This document shows positions 25,981-37,173 of a DNA stretch of 64,000 nucleotides, one piece after another. Made by a program: the position numbers and the translations under genes. The notes under the pieces were generated by a model. That model was given only the letters and a program-made list of their open reading frames with translations, was not told the DNA's origin and did not search any database. The stretch comes from JACRAO01 sp964490895 (GTDB lineage Bacteria > Bdellovibrionota > UBA1018): assembly GCA_964490895.1 (NCBI GenBank), contig CAZBEI010000116.1, positions 19,452 through 83,451 of the forward strand, in the 5' to 3' direction. The first letter of the stretch is position 1, and every line of letters starts with the position of its first letter.

Positions 25981-26002
25981 ATATTACCACACAAGGTAAT
26001 AT
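25981..26002 (-). promoter_or_regulatory. 22-bp operator dyad upstream of the DUF4160/HTH pair
   Basis: Perfect arms ATATTACC (25981-25988) and GGTAATAT (25995-26002) with a 6-base spacer, three bases before the first ATG. This is the kind of site bound by the HTH member of such pairs. Confidence 0.75.
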
Positions 26003-26014
26003 ATATAAAGAAAT

Positions 26015-26674
26015 TTATTTGCTTTTCTTTTTAAATCCAAATAAGATTGTAATAAGCATTGTCCCCCAGAAAATCAAAAATGCCGGTGCTTGGGGTGAGT
26101 GAAAATTAAGATAAGAAAGCTCTAATCCCTCTAGAATCACTTTCACCCCAATTAAAAAAATAAGGTGATAAGCCGTGTCTTCGAACGCTGGGAATTTCTC
26201 TAAAACATTAATAAACCCGCTGGCTGCAAAGCGCATGATGACAATTCCTAGCACTCCTCCTGTAAAAATAACCCAAAACTTAGGGGTCAGTGCTACGGCC
26301 GCTAAAATAGAATCCAGCGCAAAAGCAATGTCGGTGAGCTCTATGGCTAAAATGGTTTTCCAAAAATGGCGAGATGACTGTGTTGGTTTTTCTGCCTCCT
26401 TTTTTTTGGGAATAAAATGTTGAGCAGCGATAAAAAGGAGGTAGGCTCCGCCTACAAACTTGACCCAGTGCCAGCGCAAAAGCTGACTGATCAAACCCAA
26501 AGCTAAGAATCTAAATCCAATGGCTCCTACAAGCCCATAGGTAAGCGCTTTGCGTCTTTGCTCTTTGGGCAAACCCTTGGCCAAAAGAGCAAGCACGAGG
26601 GCATTGTCGATCGAAAGGATGCCCTCTAAGAAAACCAGAAGTAAAATGAGAACAAGATCGCCGGAGGTGAACAT
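26015..26674 (-). CDS. TerC-family integral membrane protein, probable metal exporter
   Basis: 219 residues and about seven hydrophobic helices. The metal-coordinating motifs of the TerC/YkoY family are present: SIDNALVLALLAK (D23, N24) in the first helix and LTDIAFALDSILAAVALT near residue 110-127. Family members export Mn2+ in some bacteria. It lies alone between accessory genes. Confidence 0.88.
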   Translation of the reverse strand: MFTSGDLVLILLLVFLEGILSIDNALVLALLAKGLPKEQRRKALTYGLVGAIGFRFLALGLISQLLRWHWVKFVGGAYLLFIAAQHFIPKKKEAEKPTQSSRHFWKTILAIELTDIAFALDSILAAVALTPKFWVIFTGGVLGIVIMRFAASGFINVLEKFPAFEDTAYHLIFLIGVKVILEGLELSYLNFHSPQAPAFLIFWGTMLITILFGFKKKSK

Positions 26675-26704
26675 AGCCCACTATAACGGAAGAGTTAGAA
26701 AAAA

Positions 26705-28000
26705 TCATTCGATTCGTTCAGAGGCAGTATCCCACAGTATGCCTATTGTTTTATCATTTGAAAGTAGGCTTTGAATTTTTTCATCGTACAATAAGACCTC
26801 CTCGCTGTAGAGAGCATGGTGCTTTTCTAGGTACCTGTTTTTATTATTGGGATCTTTTTTTAACCATTCATCAAAAAGCTCGGCGTCAGATTTTGAAAAT
26901 TTTTGAGTATAAGCAAACATGCTTGCAGGGTCAGGTGGATTACTTTTAAACTCTGCTTTTAATTCGTTCAAATAAAAGTCTGACATTTTATGATTGAGGA
27001 CGAGGTCTGCCTTTTCGGCCAGTTGCATAAAATTAAAATAATCAGTCTCGTTTTTTGGAGGTAAGTGTAGGATTTTACTATACAAATCTAATGCCAACAA
27101 TTTTAGCATTTCTATCTCAGCAGGGCTACATTTTTTGCAATTATCGTAAAGGGTTTTTAAAAGTGCTGTTTGCACTCCATATCCCCCGTTCAGACTAATA
27201 TCACAGACATCCATCCCTCTATAGTCATTATCCATTGGACAATTCGTGTGGTGAAAAGCTAAACTTTTTTTATTCCCATCGCTGTGCCTTGCTTCATGAA
27301 ATAAGCTAGAAAGTCTCAAAATACTATTTGCCTCTGACTTTAAATTTCCATTAGATAAATCTACACTGGTGAGGTCTGGATCCACAAAAACAACTCCCAC
27401 CCTAGGAGAAGAAATGTCAACCATCGAACTGTTTCTCAATTGGAGAGAAACACGCTTTTGATTCTTTTTTCCATACAAATAATACCAACTTCCAGAATTT
27501 TTAAATAAAAATATTCCGCTTTCTTTTGTTAAAATCTTCTTATAGAAGTCCGAGGGACTGGGCTCTCGGCTGAGAACTCTGCGATTTATTCTCTCTAGAA
27601 AAACGAAAACTGGAAAATCATGGTTTGGATATTTATAGAAATTTTCTGCATTAACCTTTGTATTACCATCTTGAGTCGTAATGATCTTGACTCTTTCATA
27701 AAGCCAGTTTTCTAGAAGAAAAATCGCGAACAATCCTGAGCTATCAGGTGTTAATTTAAAGTCAGGATGTTTTTTAAAATCAAATTCAAAAAGCGGCAAC
27801 AACTCAGGGTCAAAAGTTTTAAACTGAAAGTTTTTTAGGACTTCCAGATCATATTTAATGAGCTCTTCAAGTGGTTTTTCTTGGTCTGTGGTGTCAAAGT
27901 AGAATCCTTTATTTTGTCCAGTTTTTTGGTTGGGACAATTGGATCCAAGTGACCCTAAAGAATAAATAGCTAAAATGAGATAAAGTTTTTTTTTATTCAT
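26705..28000 (-). CDS. Envelope protein with HExxH metal-binding motif
   Basis: 431 residues, not a known family to me. Short hydrophobic N-terminus (YLILAIYSLGSLGSNC) may be a lipoprotein signal, Cys22. H235-E236-A-R-H239 lies in SLFHEARHSDG, a zincin-type motif, so it may be a peptidase or wall hydrolase; the following LAFHHTNCPM may carry further ligands. It is the last gene of a four-gene run and its ATG overlaps the stop of the gene upstream (ATGA). Confidence 0.72.
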   Translation of the reverse strand: MNKKKLYLILAIYSLGSLGSNCPNQKTGQNKGFYFDTTDQEKPLEELIKYDLEVLKNFQFKTFDPELLPLFEFDFKKHPDFKLTPDSSGLFAIFLLENWLYERVKIITTQDGNTKVNAENFYKYPNHDFPVFVFLERINRRVLSREPSPSDFYKKILTKESGIFLFKNSGSWYYLYGKKNQKRVSLQLRNSSMVDISSPRVGVVFVDPDLTSVDLSNGNLKSEANSILRLSSLFHEARHSDGNKKSLAFHHTNCPMDNDYRGMDVCDISLNGGYGVQTALLKTLYDNCKKCSPAEIEMLKLLALDLYSKILHLPPKNETDYFNFMQLAEKADLVLNHKMSDFYLNELKAEFKSNPPDPASMFAYTQKFSKSDAELFDEWLKKDPNNKNRYLEKHHALYSEEVLLYDEKIQSLLSNDKTIGILWDTASERIE

Positions 28001-28581
28001 TTATTCTCTCTTATAAATTCGGCAACCGTGTTGATGCGCTGAAGATTTTTTTCGTCCATTTCAGAATCTATCACGCCACCTAATTTCTCAAAATTAAGTA
28101 AGCACAACGCCTTAATAGCTGTAAAGGTTTCAACTTTTTGTACGCACCTTTGATAAAACTCAAGACCTTTATTTTTATATTGTGGGTACGCCGTTAAAAC
28201 TTCAGCAATCTTGCCTAGCTTTTTGCCTGCTTCAATCAAAAGAGGGTTAAAGTGATGCAACTCTTGTGCTGAAAAGTTCTTTAGCTCTTCTATAGCAGGT
28301 AGTCCAAGCAATGTTTTTTCTATCCGTTCGACAAAATCAAACTCACTGAGCGTAGAATCTATGTCTGCAGTCGTTCTTAAATCAGTTGTTTTACTTCCAG
28401 TTAAGCCTGTTTTTTCAAAAACGAGTGGAGATTTTTCAAGTTTATTATTTTTTTTCAAAATCTGATAGCGAAGAAGGTCGTTTATGCTCCCCTCGTGAGA
28501 GGGTCGAAAGAACAGTAAACCAAGTGAGCAAATAAGGGCTACTGATACATAAATATGGGATTTCAAAAACCTATTAACCAC
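27997..28581 (-). CDS. Single-pass membrane or secreted protein
   Basis: 194 residues, not recognised. Residues 9-26 are hydrophobic (HIYVSVALICSLGLLFF) with a basic N-terminus, giving a signal anchor. The rest is helical and charged (KTLLGLPAIEELKNFSAQEL). It overlaps the HExxH gene by 4 bp, and probably helps or anchors it. Confidence 0.68.
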   Translation of the reverse strand: MVNRFLKSHIYVSVALICSLGLLFFRPSHEGSINDLLRYQILKKNNKLEKSPLVFEKTGLTGSKTTDLRTTADIDSTLSEFDFVERIEKTLLGLPAIEELKNFSAQELHHFNPLLIEAGKKLGKIAEVLTAYPQYKNKGLEFYQRCVQKVETFTAIKALCLLNFEKLGGVIDSEMDEKNLQRINTVAEFIRENK

Positions 28582-28651
28582 AAAAAAAATAACCTCATTT
28601 CATACTGCGAATTAAATACGCCAAAATACTGCTAACACTTGCTACAAAAGG

Positions 28652-29533
28652 CTAATTCAAGGTGCGAATCCAGTCTTCATAATAGTTCACATAGTAGTCT
28701 GTAAAAAATTTTACTTCGTCAAACAGCTCATCGACTAATTCTTTGGGGTCGATTTTTGACAAAGTAAAAGCGAGCGAAAATTTATTATCTAAATATTTGC
28801 CCGCAGAATCTTTGATGGCATCAACCTCTTTAGAATTGGATTTCAGCTTTAATTTATAATTTAAGGATGTTTTTCCACTACAATTGGGGTCATTTGCTGT
28901 AACTATTGCTTTAGAATAAAAATCGGAAAGACCGTAGTTTTGACTCCCTTTTTTTATCATAGAATTTTTTAATTGATTATTCGTGATAATTTTACATTCA
29001 TGTTCAAACTTTGTTTTCGCTGTATCTAGCCATTGTGATGTACAATCTATATAAACTTCTGGAAGTGGGGGTGGAAAATCATCCCCCAAGGGCTGCAGCT
29101 TCACATGCACAAAAGCTTCTGTATCTTGCTCTGCCAATTTATTTAAATCAGTCTCTGGATTTTTAGAAATATGACTGCCACTACTCACCACAAAAGAAGA
29201 CCGAGATTCAATCATCTTCAACATTTGCATTTGATCAAATTCCATTTTTTTTAATTCTGAGTTCAGAAGTCCTACAATTCTTGTAAAAAGATATTTTGCC
29301 GTTTCTCCTCGTTTTGACTTTTCTATGATCTTTGGAAAAAGAGGAATCACATCTTGCCTAAACACAGCGCCTTTTGTTTTATGATAAGCATCATAATCAA
29401 TAATAGAAGCATAAGCTTTTGCTGCTGTAGCTCCGACACATACAGGCGGACTTTTTGGCATAATTGCTGGAATATCCGCCGCAAACACAAACCCATGAAC
29501 AAATAAGAGTAAGCCCAAAAAAAACTTATTCAC
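28652..29533 (-). CDS. Secreted uncharacterised protein
   Basis: About 293 residues from the GTG at 29533, which overlaps the stop of the upstream lipoprotein gene (GTGAATAA) and starts a normal signal peptide, FLGLLLFVHGFVFAADIP; an in-frame TTG at 29557 would add eight residues. Mature part holds several cysteines (VCVGATAAKAYASI, YIDCTSQW, HECKIITNN, NCSGKTSLNY), likely disulfides, and a C-terminal helix ending YYVNYYEDWIRTLN. Function unknown. Confidence 0.68.
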   Translation of the reverse strand: MNKFFLGLLLFVHGFVFAADIPAIMPKSPPVCVGATAAKAYASIIDYDAYHKTKGAVFRQDVIPLFPKIIEKSKRGETAKYLFTRIVGLLNSELKKMEFDQMQMLKMIESRSSFVVSSGSHISKNPETDLNKLAEQDTEAFVHVKLQPLGDDFPPPLPEVYIDCTSQWLDTAKTKFEHECKIITNNQLKNSMIKKGSQNYGLSDFYSKAIVTANDPNCSGKTSLNYKLKLKSNSKEVDAIKDSAGKYLDNKFSLAFTLSKIDPKELVDELFDEVKFFTDYYVNYYEDWIRTLN

Positions 29534-30119
29534 TGAGATCTCGTTGCTGTAGATCAATGGTACTAGGTTGGGCTTTGTTTTTATAAGATGGAGCTTGTAT
29601 CAAAGCTGGGACTTTAATCAAGTCATCATCTGACCCCATACTCTCTGAACAAAGGTCCTCTGAATGCTCGGTCTGCTGTTTTTGATCGCATGAACCCTCC
29701 TCTTGAGGTTGACTCTTCGGCGATGACTTTATACCATCAAAAGGACCCTGACTATCTGAAGTGGTCTTTGGTGGATTTGCTTCAGTTTTCTTATCTTTTG
29801 CTTCTTTTTCTTCTTTAGCTTCTTTTGCTTCTTTAAATACTTCATTGATATTATCTGCTGCATCCAAAAGTTTGTTCATTAACTTAATCAATGGGCCCTT
29901 AAGCTCTGGATCACTCACTGTATCTACGAGCTTTTTTATACTTTCTTTCATTTGTGCAAGCTCCTCAGTCAAAGCCTTGAGGCGTTCTTTGTTGGCTTCT
30001 TCCGCTGCACTTGCAATTTTTTCTGAATTTTTATCCATCGACTCTAAATGCTCATTTGTTTCTCTTAGACAACCTGGCTGCAAGAGCATGAAAACAAAAG
30101 AAAAAACCCCTGCTCTCAT
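29526..30119 (-). CDS. Helical lipoprotein
   Basis: About 197 residues from Met at 30119; the frame is open to 30173, where a TTG with an SD GGAGGG 8 bases upstream is another candidate. A signal ends in the lipobox LLQPGC. The mature protein is a charged helical rod (ANKERLKALTEELAQM and INEVFKEAKEAKEEKEAKD) with an acidic/Ser tail. It heads the four-gene envelope run, overlapping the next gene. Function unknown. Confidence 0.65.
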   Translation of the reverse strand: MRAGVFSFVFMLLQPGCLRETNEHLESMDKNSEKIASAAEEANKERLKALTEELAQMKESIKKLVDTVSDPELKGPLIKLMNKLLDAADNINEVFKEAKEAKEEKEAKDKKTEANPPKTTSDSQGPFDGIKSSPKSQPQEEGSCDQKQQTEHSEDLCSESMGSDDDLIKVPALIQAPSYKNKAQPSTIDLQQRDLSE

Positions 30120-30231
30120 TTTTACATTTTTGTTTAACTTTAAAAAAAAAGAGACCAAAAAAACACCCTCCACTTCAAAGATCTGGAACGGATAACACGC
30201 AGCATCAATTTAATCAAGAATAAAGTGTGGT

Positions 30232-31395
30232 TTACTTTAAATCCGCTAAAAACTGCTGCCAAGGAACACAATGAACCCGCTCGACTTGCATAGAATGTGG
30301 ATCGCAACTGAGATAATAGAGTTGTTTTTTTCCAGGCAAGTCATTGGCAAGTGCAGCAAAAGTTCTTACCTCTTTTTCATCAACGTTAGATTTTGATTTG
30401 ATTTCAAGAGCAATAGTTTCTTTTCCTCTGGTTAAAATTAAATCAATTTCTGGTCCATTTTTGGTTTGTAGATAGCTCAATCTGTAATCTAATTCGCGGT
30501 AAGAATTAAGCCTAAAAACTTCGTTTACAACAAAGGTTTCGAATTCGTGGCCGTAACCAAACGTATTGTGAACAAGTTTAGAGTGAATCTCTCCGGTTAA
30601 AAACCGCTTTACACCTAAATCAAACCAATAAAACTTTGGGGCCATAAGCTGGCTTTTTCTGATGCTTTGATGAAAAGCTGGCAGTCTCATCCCAAGATAT
30701 GTTTCTTCCAATATGTCAAAATAATTTTGTACTGTCTTGTTATCGACATTTATTTCAGCAGCAATGTTTTCATAATTCAAACGCTGAGCATTCATTTGGG
30801 CTGCAATATCTAAAAAATTTTTGAATGGAACTAAATTTCGGACTAATTGCTCTACTAAAATTTCTTCTTTCAAATAGGTTTGTGTATAGCTGCGCAAAAA
30901 AGCTAAACGCTCCCTATCCTCTTTGGCAGTTAGAATAGGTGGAAGGCTTCCCCAATTTAAAACAAAATCTAAATCAAAATGGGGACCTAATTCATTGTAG
31001 GCAAGTGGAAACAAAGAATAGACAAAAGCTCGACCTCCCAATAAATTTGCGTGTCCACGTTTTAATTTTCTCGCAGATGAGCCCGTAAGGATAAATTTTA
31101 ATCCGTGTTTTTCAATAAGCCGATGCACAACGTCTAAGAGTCGGGGGGCTTTTTGAACTTCGTCCAGGATAACCCAGTCAGGGCGTTGGTTGTTTTTGAT
31201 TTTCTCTAAAAGGTCAAGTTCAAGTGCCTTTGGATTTCTTGAGTAACGATCCTCTTGATCAGGATCTAACAAATCTACCCAAAAGGGGGCTTTGGATAAA
31301 AACTGTGATTGCAGCCAGGTCGACTTTCCTGTGCCTCGAGCACCAAATAGAAAAAAACTTTTAGAAACAAGTGGATTTAAAAGTCTCTGGAACAT
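30232..31395 (-). CDS. AAA ATPase with DUF4143/nuclease-like C-terminus (copy 1)
   Basis: 387 residues. Walker A GARGTGKST (18-26), Walker B WVILDEVQ (74-81), sensor LTGSSARKLKRGHANLLGGRA near 103, then a DUF4143 region whose end has a PD-(D/E)xK-like pattern (GPEIDLIL..IALEIKSK). Such proteins are common, poorly understood, and often mobile. No spaced SD: a GGAG is only 1 base from the ATG. A TTGACT box lies 37 bp before the ATG and a dyad lies between. It lies directly beyond the 3' end of tRNA-Lys. A second, diverged copy is at 45852. Confidence 0.85.
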   Translation of the reverse strand: MFQRLLNPLVSKSFFLFGARGTGKSTWLQSQFLSKAPFWVDLLDPDQEDRYSRNPKALELDLLEKIKNNQRPDWVILDEVQKAPRLLDVVHRLIEKHGLKFILTGSSARKLKRGHANLLGGRAFVYSLFPLAYNELGPHFDLDFVLNWGSLPPILTAKEDRERLAFLRSYTQTYLKEEILVEQLVRNLVPFKNFLDIAAQMNAQRLNYENIAAEINVDNKTVQNYFDILEETYLGMRLPAFHQSIRKSQLMAPKFYWFDLGVKRFLTGEIHSKLVHNTFGYGHEFETFVVNEVFRLNSYRELDYRLSYLQTKNGPEIDLILTRGKETIALEIKSKSNVDEKEVRTFAALANDLPGKKQLYYLSCDPHSMQVERVHCVPWQQFLADLK

Positions 31396-31432
31396 ACTCC
31401 ATAATTGTCTGCCTTTTATGGACAGTAGTCAA
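31396..31432 (-). promoter_or_regulatory. Promoter/operator dyad upstream of DUF4143 ATPase copy 1
   Basis: TTGACT (31427-31432) and GACAAT 17 bp downstream form a near-consensus promoter whose start point would fall at the ATG. An inverted repeat ttatgga/tccataa (31416-31422 and 31398-31404) overlaps the promoter. Confidence 0.55.
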
Positions 31433-31453
31433 TATTTATCTGACCCCATAAAA

Positions 31454-31526
31454 TGAGCCATGATGGATTCGAACCATCGACCCTCACATTAAAAGTGTGA
31501 TGCTCTACCGACTGAGCTAATGGCTC
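31454..31526 (-). tRNA. tRNA-Lys (anticodon UUU)
   Basis: 73-nt cloverleaf on the minus strand: acceptor GAGCCAT/ATGGCTC, D stem GCTC/GAGC, anticodon stem TCACA/TGTGA with loop CTTTTAA (anticodon TTT), T stem GATGG/CCATC with TTCGAAT loop, and discriminator A. CCA is not encoded. The neighbour downstream is the DUF4143 ATPase. Confidence 0.97.
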
Positions 31527-31586
31527 ACAAAAAGGGACGAAGGCAAGGGTTATCAAAGACGGCTCAAAATCGCAATGACGAAAGCA

Positions 31587-33877
<2,291 letters not shown>

Positions 33878-33889
33878 AACATCACTCTC

Positions 33890-35038
33890 CTAAATAAGGG
33901 CTTCTGCAAAAGTTTTCAAAACTGCTCCGACACCCTTCCCAAACTCTACCGGGTATCCTAAATCATGGAGAGTGAGCTCGAGACAAGAAATTCCGGTCGT
34001 AATATCAAATTTATTGCAATACCCAAAATGAGAAAGACGAAATATTTTTCCTTCTAGTTCGTCTTGACCTCCAGCAATTGTCACTCCGTATTTATCCCGC
34101 ATGGTTTTAGGAATCAATTTACCATCTTTAATTGACGGGGGGACTTTTACCGCTGTGACAGCAGGCGAAGGAGCTTTTTTAGCAAGCATCTCTAACCCGA
34201 GAGCTTGAACTGCATTTCGTGTCGCCAACGCTAAAAGCTCATGGCGTTTAAAAGTATTTTGGAGCCCTTCTTCTTTGAGCAAACGCAAAGACTCTTGCAG
34301 ACCCTGAATGAGAGAAATAGCCGGCGTCCAGGCCGTTTGATTCTTTGACAAACCTTTTCTCTCTTTATCTAAATCAAAATAAAATTTTGGAAGGTTAGAA
34401 GACTCCCTGACAGCCCAAGCTCTATCGCTTAAGGCAAGAAAAGCTAGCCCAGGAGGAATCATCAAAGCTTTTTGCGAACCTGTGATCAAAACATCCAACC
34501 CCAATGCATCCATCGGTAAATCAAACACCCCACAGGCAGAAATCGCGTCACAGATCGAGAGCATTTGATAGCTTTTTGCAAGTTTACAAATCTCAGGTGT
34601 GGGCATTTTTACACCCGTAGAAGTTTCGGAGGCTTGAAATAAAATTGCCTTTGCGTCTATATTTTTTTTCAGAATGCCTTCCAACTGTTCAGGCTCAACT
34701 GCCTCTCCTGGATCTAATTTGATCTCAATGGGGTTTAGGCCGTAAGCCTTAGCAATTTTTGTCCACCGCTCCCCAAATTTTCCGCCATTGATTGTGATGA
34801 CTTTATCTCCCTTAGAAAATAAATTAGAGACGCACGCATCCATTGCACCGGTGCCCGTACACGCCAAAATAAGCACGTCTTGCTTGGTTTGAAAAATGTA
34901 TTTTAGTCCGACTTTTACTTCTTCGAACAAGGCCTGAAATTGTGGGGTTCGATGGTGCAATATTGGGCGGGCAAAAACAGAGATGACAGATTCTGGCAAT
35001 GGGGTTGGGCCCGGTGTGAGCAAGTAGGTTTTCTTCAT
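33890..35038 (-). CDS. Class V aminotransferase (serine-glyoxylate/phosphoserine type)
   Basis: PLP aminotransferase related to alanine-glyoxylate and SerC-like enzymes: LTPGPTPLPE at the N-terminus, ACTGTGAMDACVSN near 62, CDAISACGVFDLP near 168, and the PLP lysine in ITGSQKALMIPPG near 192. A GTG at 35047 would add three residues, but the ATG at 35038 has an AAGGTGG SD and gives MKKTYLLTPGP. With SerA it may make phosphoserine by an alternative SerC route. Confidence 0.85.
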   Translation of the reverse strand: MKKTYLLTPGPTPLPESVISVFARPILHHRTPQFQALFEEVKVGLKYIFQTKQDVLILACTGTGAMDACVSNLFSKGDKVITINGGKFGERWTKIAKAYGLNPIEIKLDPGEAVEPEQLEGILKKNIDAKAILFQASETSTGVKMPTPEICKLAKSYQMLSICDAISACGVFDLPMDALGLDVLITGSQKALMIPPGLAFLALSDRAWAVRESSNLPKFYFDLDKERKGLSKNQTAWTPAISLIQGLQESLRLLKEEGLQNTFKRHELLALATRNAVQALGLEMLAKKAPSPAVTAVKVPPSIKDGKLIPKTMRDKYGVTIAGGQDELEGKIFRLSHFGYCNKFDITTGISCLELTLHDLGYPVEFGKGVGAVLKTFAEALI

Positions 35039-35140
35039 GGCAGCCACCTTACCCTAATTTTTTTTCGCTTTAAAGAAATTAATGAACTCACAAAAAATGA
35101 GTGCCGCGCGCAGCCACGCTATGCAGTGTTCAGTGGCCTA

Positions 35141-35569
35141 TCAGTGCGGTTGCGTCTTCATAGACTTTACCAGCTTATGATTTTGTCTCTGAACAATGAT
35201 TTCGTCAAAGATCTTCATCGCCTCTAGTCGAAGGTCGTTTTCGTAAATAAATCGGTAAAAATTTTCCATGTCGGGATGGTGCCTGAAATTTTTAAAAGAA
35301 GCCGACATCTCCGTGTTTCCGCTGGCTGCGGCAACGGCTGCCGCATTGCCTCCATCACCTTCTGCAGTAGAAAGCTTGGGAGTTTCAATATCTTTGTCGT
35401 CGTCTTTATGAGAGTCCTGTTCTGGTTGAGCAGCAGCGAACTTTTTCTCTTCATTCTGCGGGGTGGCTTTATGAACAGCCATTTTGCCACTCGCTTTTTG
35501 AACACTTTTTGGAGCTATTTTTTTCGACTTTTCTTCGGACTTGTGTGGGGGTTTAGACTTGCTTGCCAT
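35141..35569 (-). CDS. Small Lys/Ala-rich protein
   Basis: 142 residues from the ATG at 35569, which has AGGAG 7 bases upstream; the frame extends to 35587 but MASKSKPPHK is the likely start. The N-terminal two-thirds are low complexity (Lys, Ala, Glu, Asp), with the segment AAAVAAASGNTEMSAS. The last 45 residues are a helical domain beginning FRHHPDMENFYRFIYENDLR. It may bind nucleic acid or another protein, but nothing is recognisable. Confidence 0.65.
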   Translation of the reverse strand: MASKSKPPHKSEEKSKKIAPKSVQKASGKMAVHKATPQNEEKKFAAAQPEQDSHKDDDKDIETPKLSTAEGDGGNAAAVAAASGNTEMSASFKNFRHHPDMENFYRFIYENDLRLEAMKIFDEIIVQRQNHKLVKSMKTQPH

Positions 35570-35593
35570 AGGTTCTCCTTTTAACAAAATTAT

Positions 35594-37075
35594 TTAATTT
35601 TCTCTAGTGCCTTCTGTGGGAATGGCCATAATCCCATAACTATGAAGTTTATTGTAAAGCGTTTTAATCGTAATATCGAGGTTTCTTGCCGCTTTTGATT
35701 TATTGCCTTTGTAGTGCTCAAGTACACGTAAAATATGGCTTTTCTCGACCTCTCCCAAGGTCATCTCAAGGTCCATTTTCTTACTCGAGATTTGTCTGAG
35801 AGAAGGCACTCTCACCCCCAGAGGGATATCCTTTTCACTCAAAGTATTTCCTTCTGCTAAAACTTTCATCCGTTCTACCGTATTTTCGAGTTCTCTGATA
35901 TTTCCAGGCCATTCGTATTGACTAAAAACATCTAACACTCGAGAATCCACTTCGAATTGCTGATTCAAAAAAAAGCGAACTAAATCAGGAATATCTTCTC
36001 GACGTTTTCTTAAGGAAGGCATCTTGAGCGTAATCGTGTTGAGGCGATAAAATAAATCTTCTCTAAACTTTCCTGCTTGGACCTCTTTTTCAAGATCTCG
36101 ATTCGTTGCACTCACCACTCTCACATCCACACAAATGGAGTTTTTCCCCCCGACACGATAAAATTCTCCACTTTGTAAAAACCGCAGGAGTTTCACTTGG
36201 ATGCCTAGAGACAACTCTCCAATTTCATCCAAAAAAAGTGTGCCTCTTTCGGCAATTTCACAAAGGCCGATTTTTTGCACAATGGCTCCTGTAAAGGACC
36301 CTTTTTCGTGGCCAAAAAGTTCAGACTCTAAAAGAGACTCTTGGAGATTTCCGCAGTTCACCGTGACAAAGGGGTGGTTTTTTCTCGGACTCTTGAGATG
36401 AATTCTCCTAGCCACGAGCTCTTTGCCTGTTCCACTTTCTCCTTGAATTAAAACAATACTCGATGAAAGTGCCACTTTATCCACCAAAGAAAGCATGCTC
36501 AAGAGTGCTTCACTTTTTCCAACAATCTCTACTTCTTTGAGAAGGGGCGGAGGAGGTGGAGGAGGAGCTATGGCTAGAGTGGCTTCGGGTTCCTGGTTTT
36601 TTCCTAATTTTTTTTGAAGTTCCAATACCGAGTTCTTCGTTTGGGTCATTCTCTCTTGGTTTTCAAGAGCAACACCTAAGTGGGCCGACAAAGCTTCGAA
36701 AACCTCTACTTCGCCACTAGTAAAACCCAGGGGATTTTCTGAAGAAATATTCAAAACTCCCCAAAGTTTTTTATGATTTAGAGTTTGAATAAAGAGATCC
36801 GTTTTTTTGCTAGAAACCACATGTGGATCCCCTTTCAGAAGTTTGCCAAGTTGTAACTCTTGAGCAGAACAGATCACCCCTACTTTAAACCGAGGTCGTT
36901 TGCCATGGAGAGTGAGCCCTGATTGAGCCAGCAACCTAAAAGATAAAGGAGTGTCGAGTTTCCAAATGCGAATCTCATAGCTGGGAAAGCTCTGGTGGAT
37001 GGCATTCATGGCTTCTTGAAAAAAATTTTCGGACTCCAAAAGCGATTGAATTTTTAATACGAGTACCTGCGACAT
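35594..37075 (-). CDS. Sigma-54-dependent enhancer-binding regulator (GAF + AAA+ + Fis-type HTH)
   Basis: 493 residues. N-terminal GAF-like sensor (about 10-145), a Pro-rich linker (about 171-177), AAA+ core with Walker A GESGTGKE (212-219), the sigma-54 contact loop GSFTGA (259-264) and Walker B TLFLDE (279-284), and a C-terminal HTH_8 (about 440-485, SKAARNLDITIKTLYNKL). The usual loop sequence is GAFTGA; Ser in the second place is a variant. No receiver Asp is present, so the signal is probably a small molecule. Targets are unknown. Confidence 0.92.
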   Translation of the reverse strand: MSQVLVLKIQSLLESENFFQEAMNAIHQSFPSYEIRIWKLDTPLSFRLLAQSGLTLHGKRPRFKVGVICSAQELQLGKLLKGDPHVVSSKKTDLFIQTLNHKKLWGVLNISSENPLGFTSGEVEVFEALSAHLGVALENQERMTQTKNSVLELQKKLGKNQEPEATLAIAPPPPPPPLLKEVEIVGKSEALLSMLSLVDKVALSSSIVLIQGESGTGKELVARRIHLKSPRKNHPFVTVNCGNLQESLLESELFGHEKGSFTGAIVQKIGLCEIAERGTLFLDEIGELSLGIQVKLLRFLQSGEFYRVGGKNSICVDVRVVSATNRDLEKEVQAGKFREDLFYRLNTITLKMPSLRKRREDIPDLVRFFLNQQFEVDSRVLDVFSQYEWPGNIRELENTVERMKVLAEGNTLSEKDIPLGVRVPSLRQISSKKMDLEMTLGEVEKSHILRVLEHYKGNKSKAARNLDITIKTLYNKLHSYGIMAIPTEGTREN

Positions 37076-37173
37076 CTAAGCCCTCCAAGAGCAGCGTGCA
37101 TCGTATATTTTTTACACACTCTGGTCAAGGAAAATCTTGAGTATTTTTGTCAAAAAATATAAACTATTACTAT

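Noticed and set aside
30180..30240. Second copy of the tRNA-Lys end as attachment site
   Set aside because: No match to the tRNA 3' end was found by eye near the end of the ATPase gene.
35224..35505. 93-residue frame in the Lys/Ala-rich gene region
   Set aside because: Alternate frame of the gene with a good SD at 35569.
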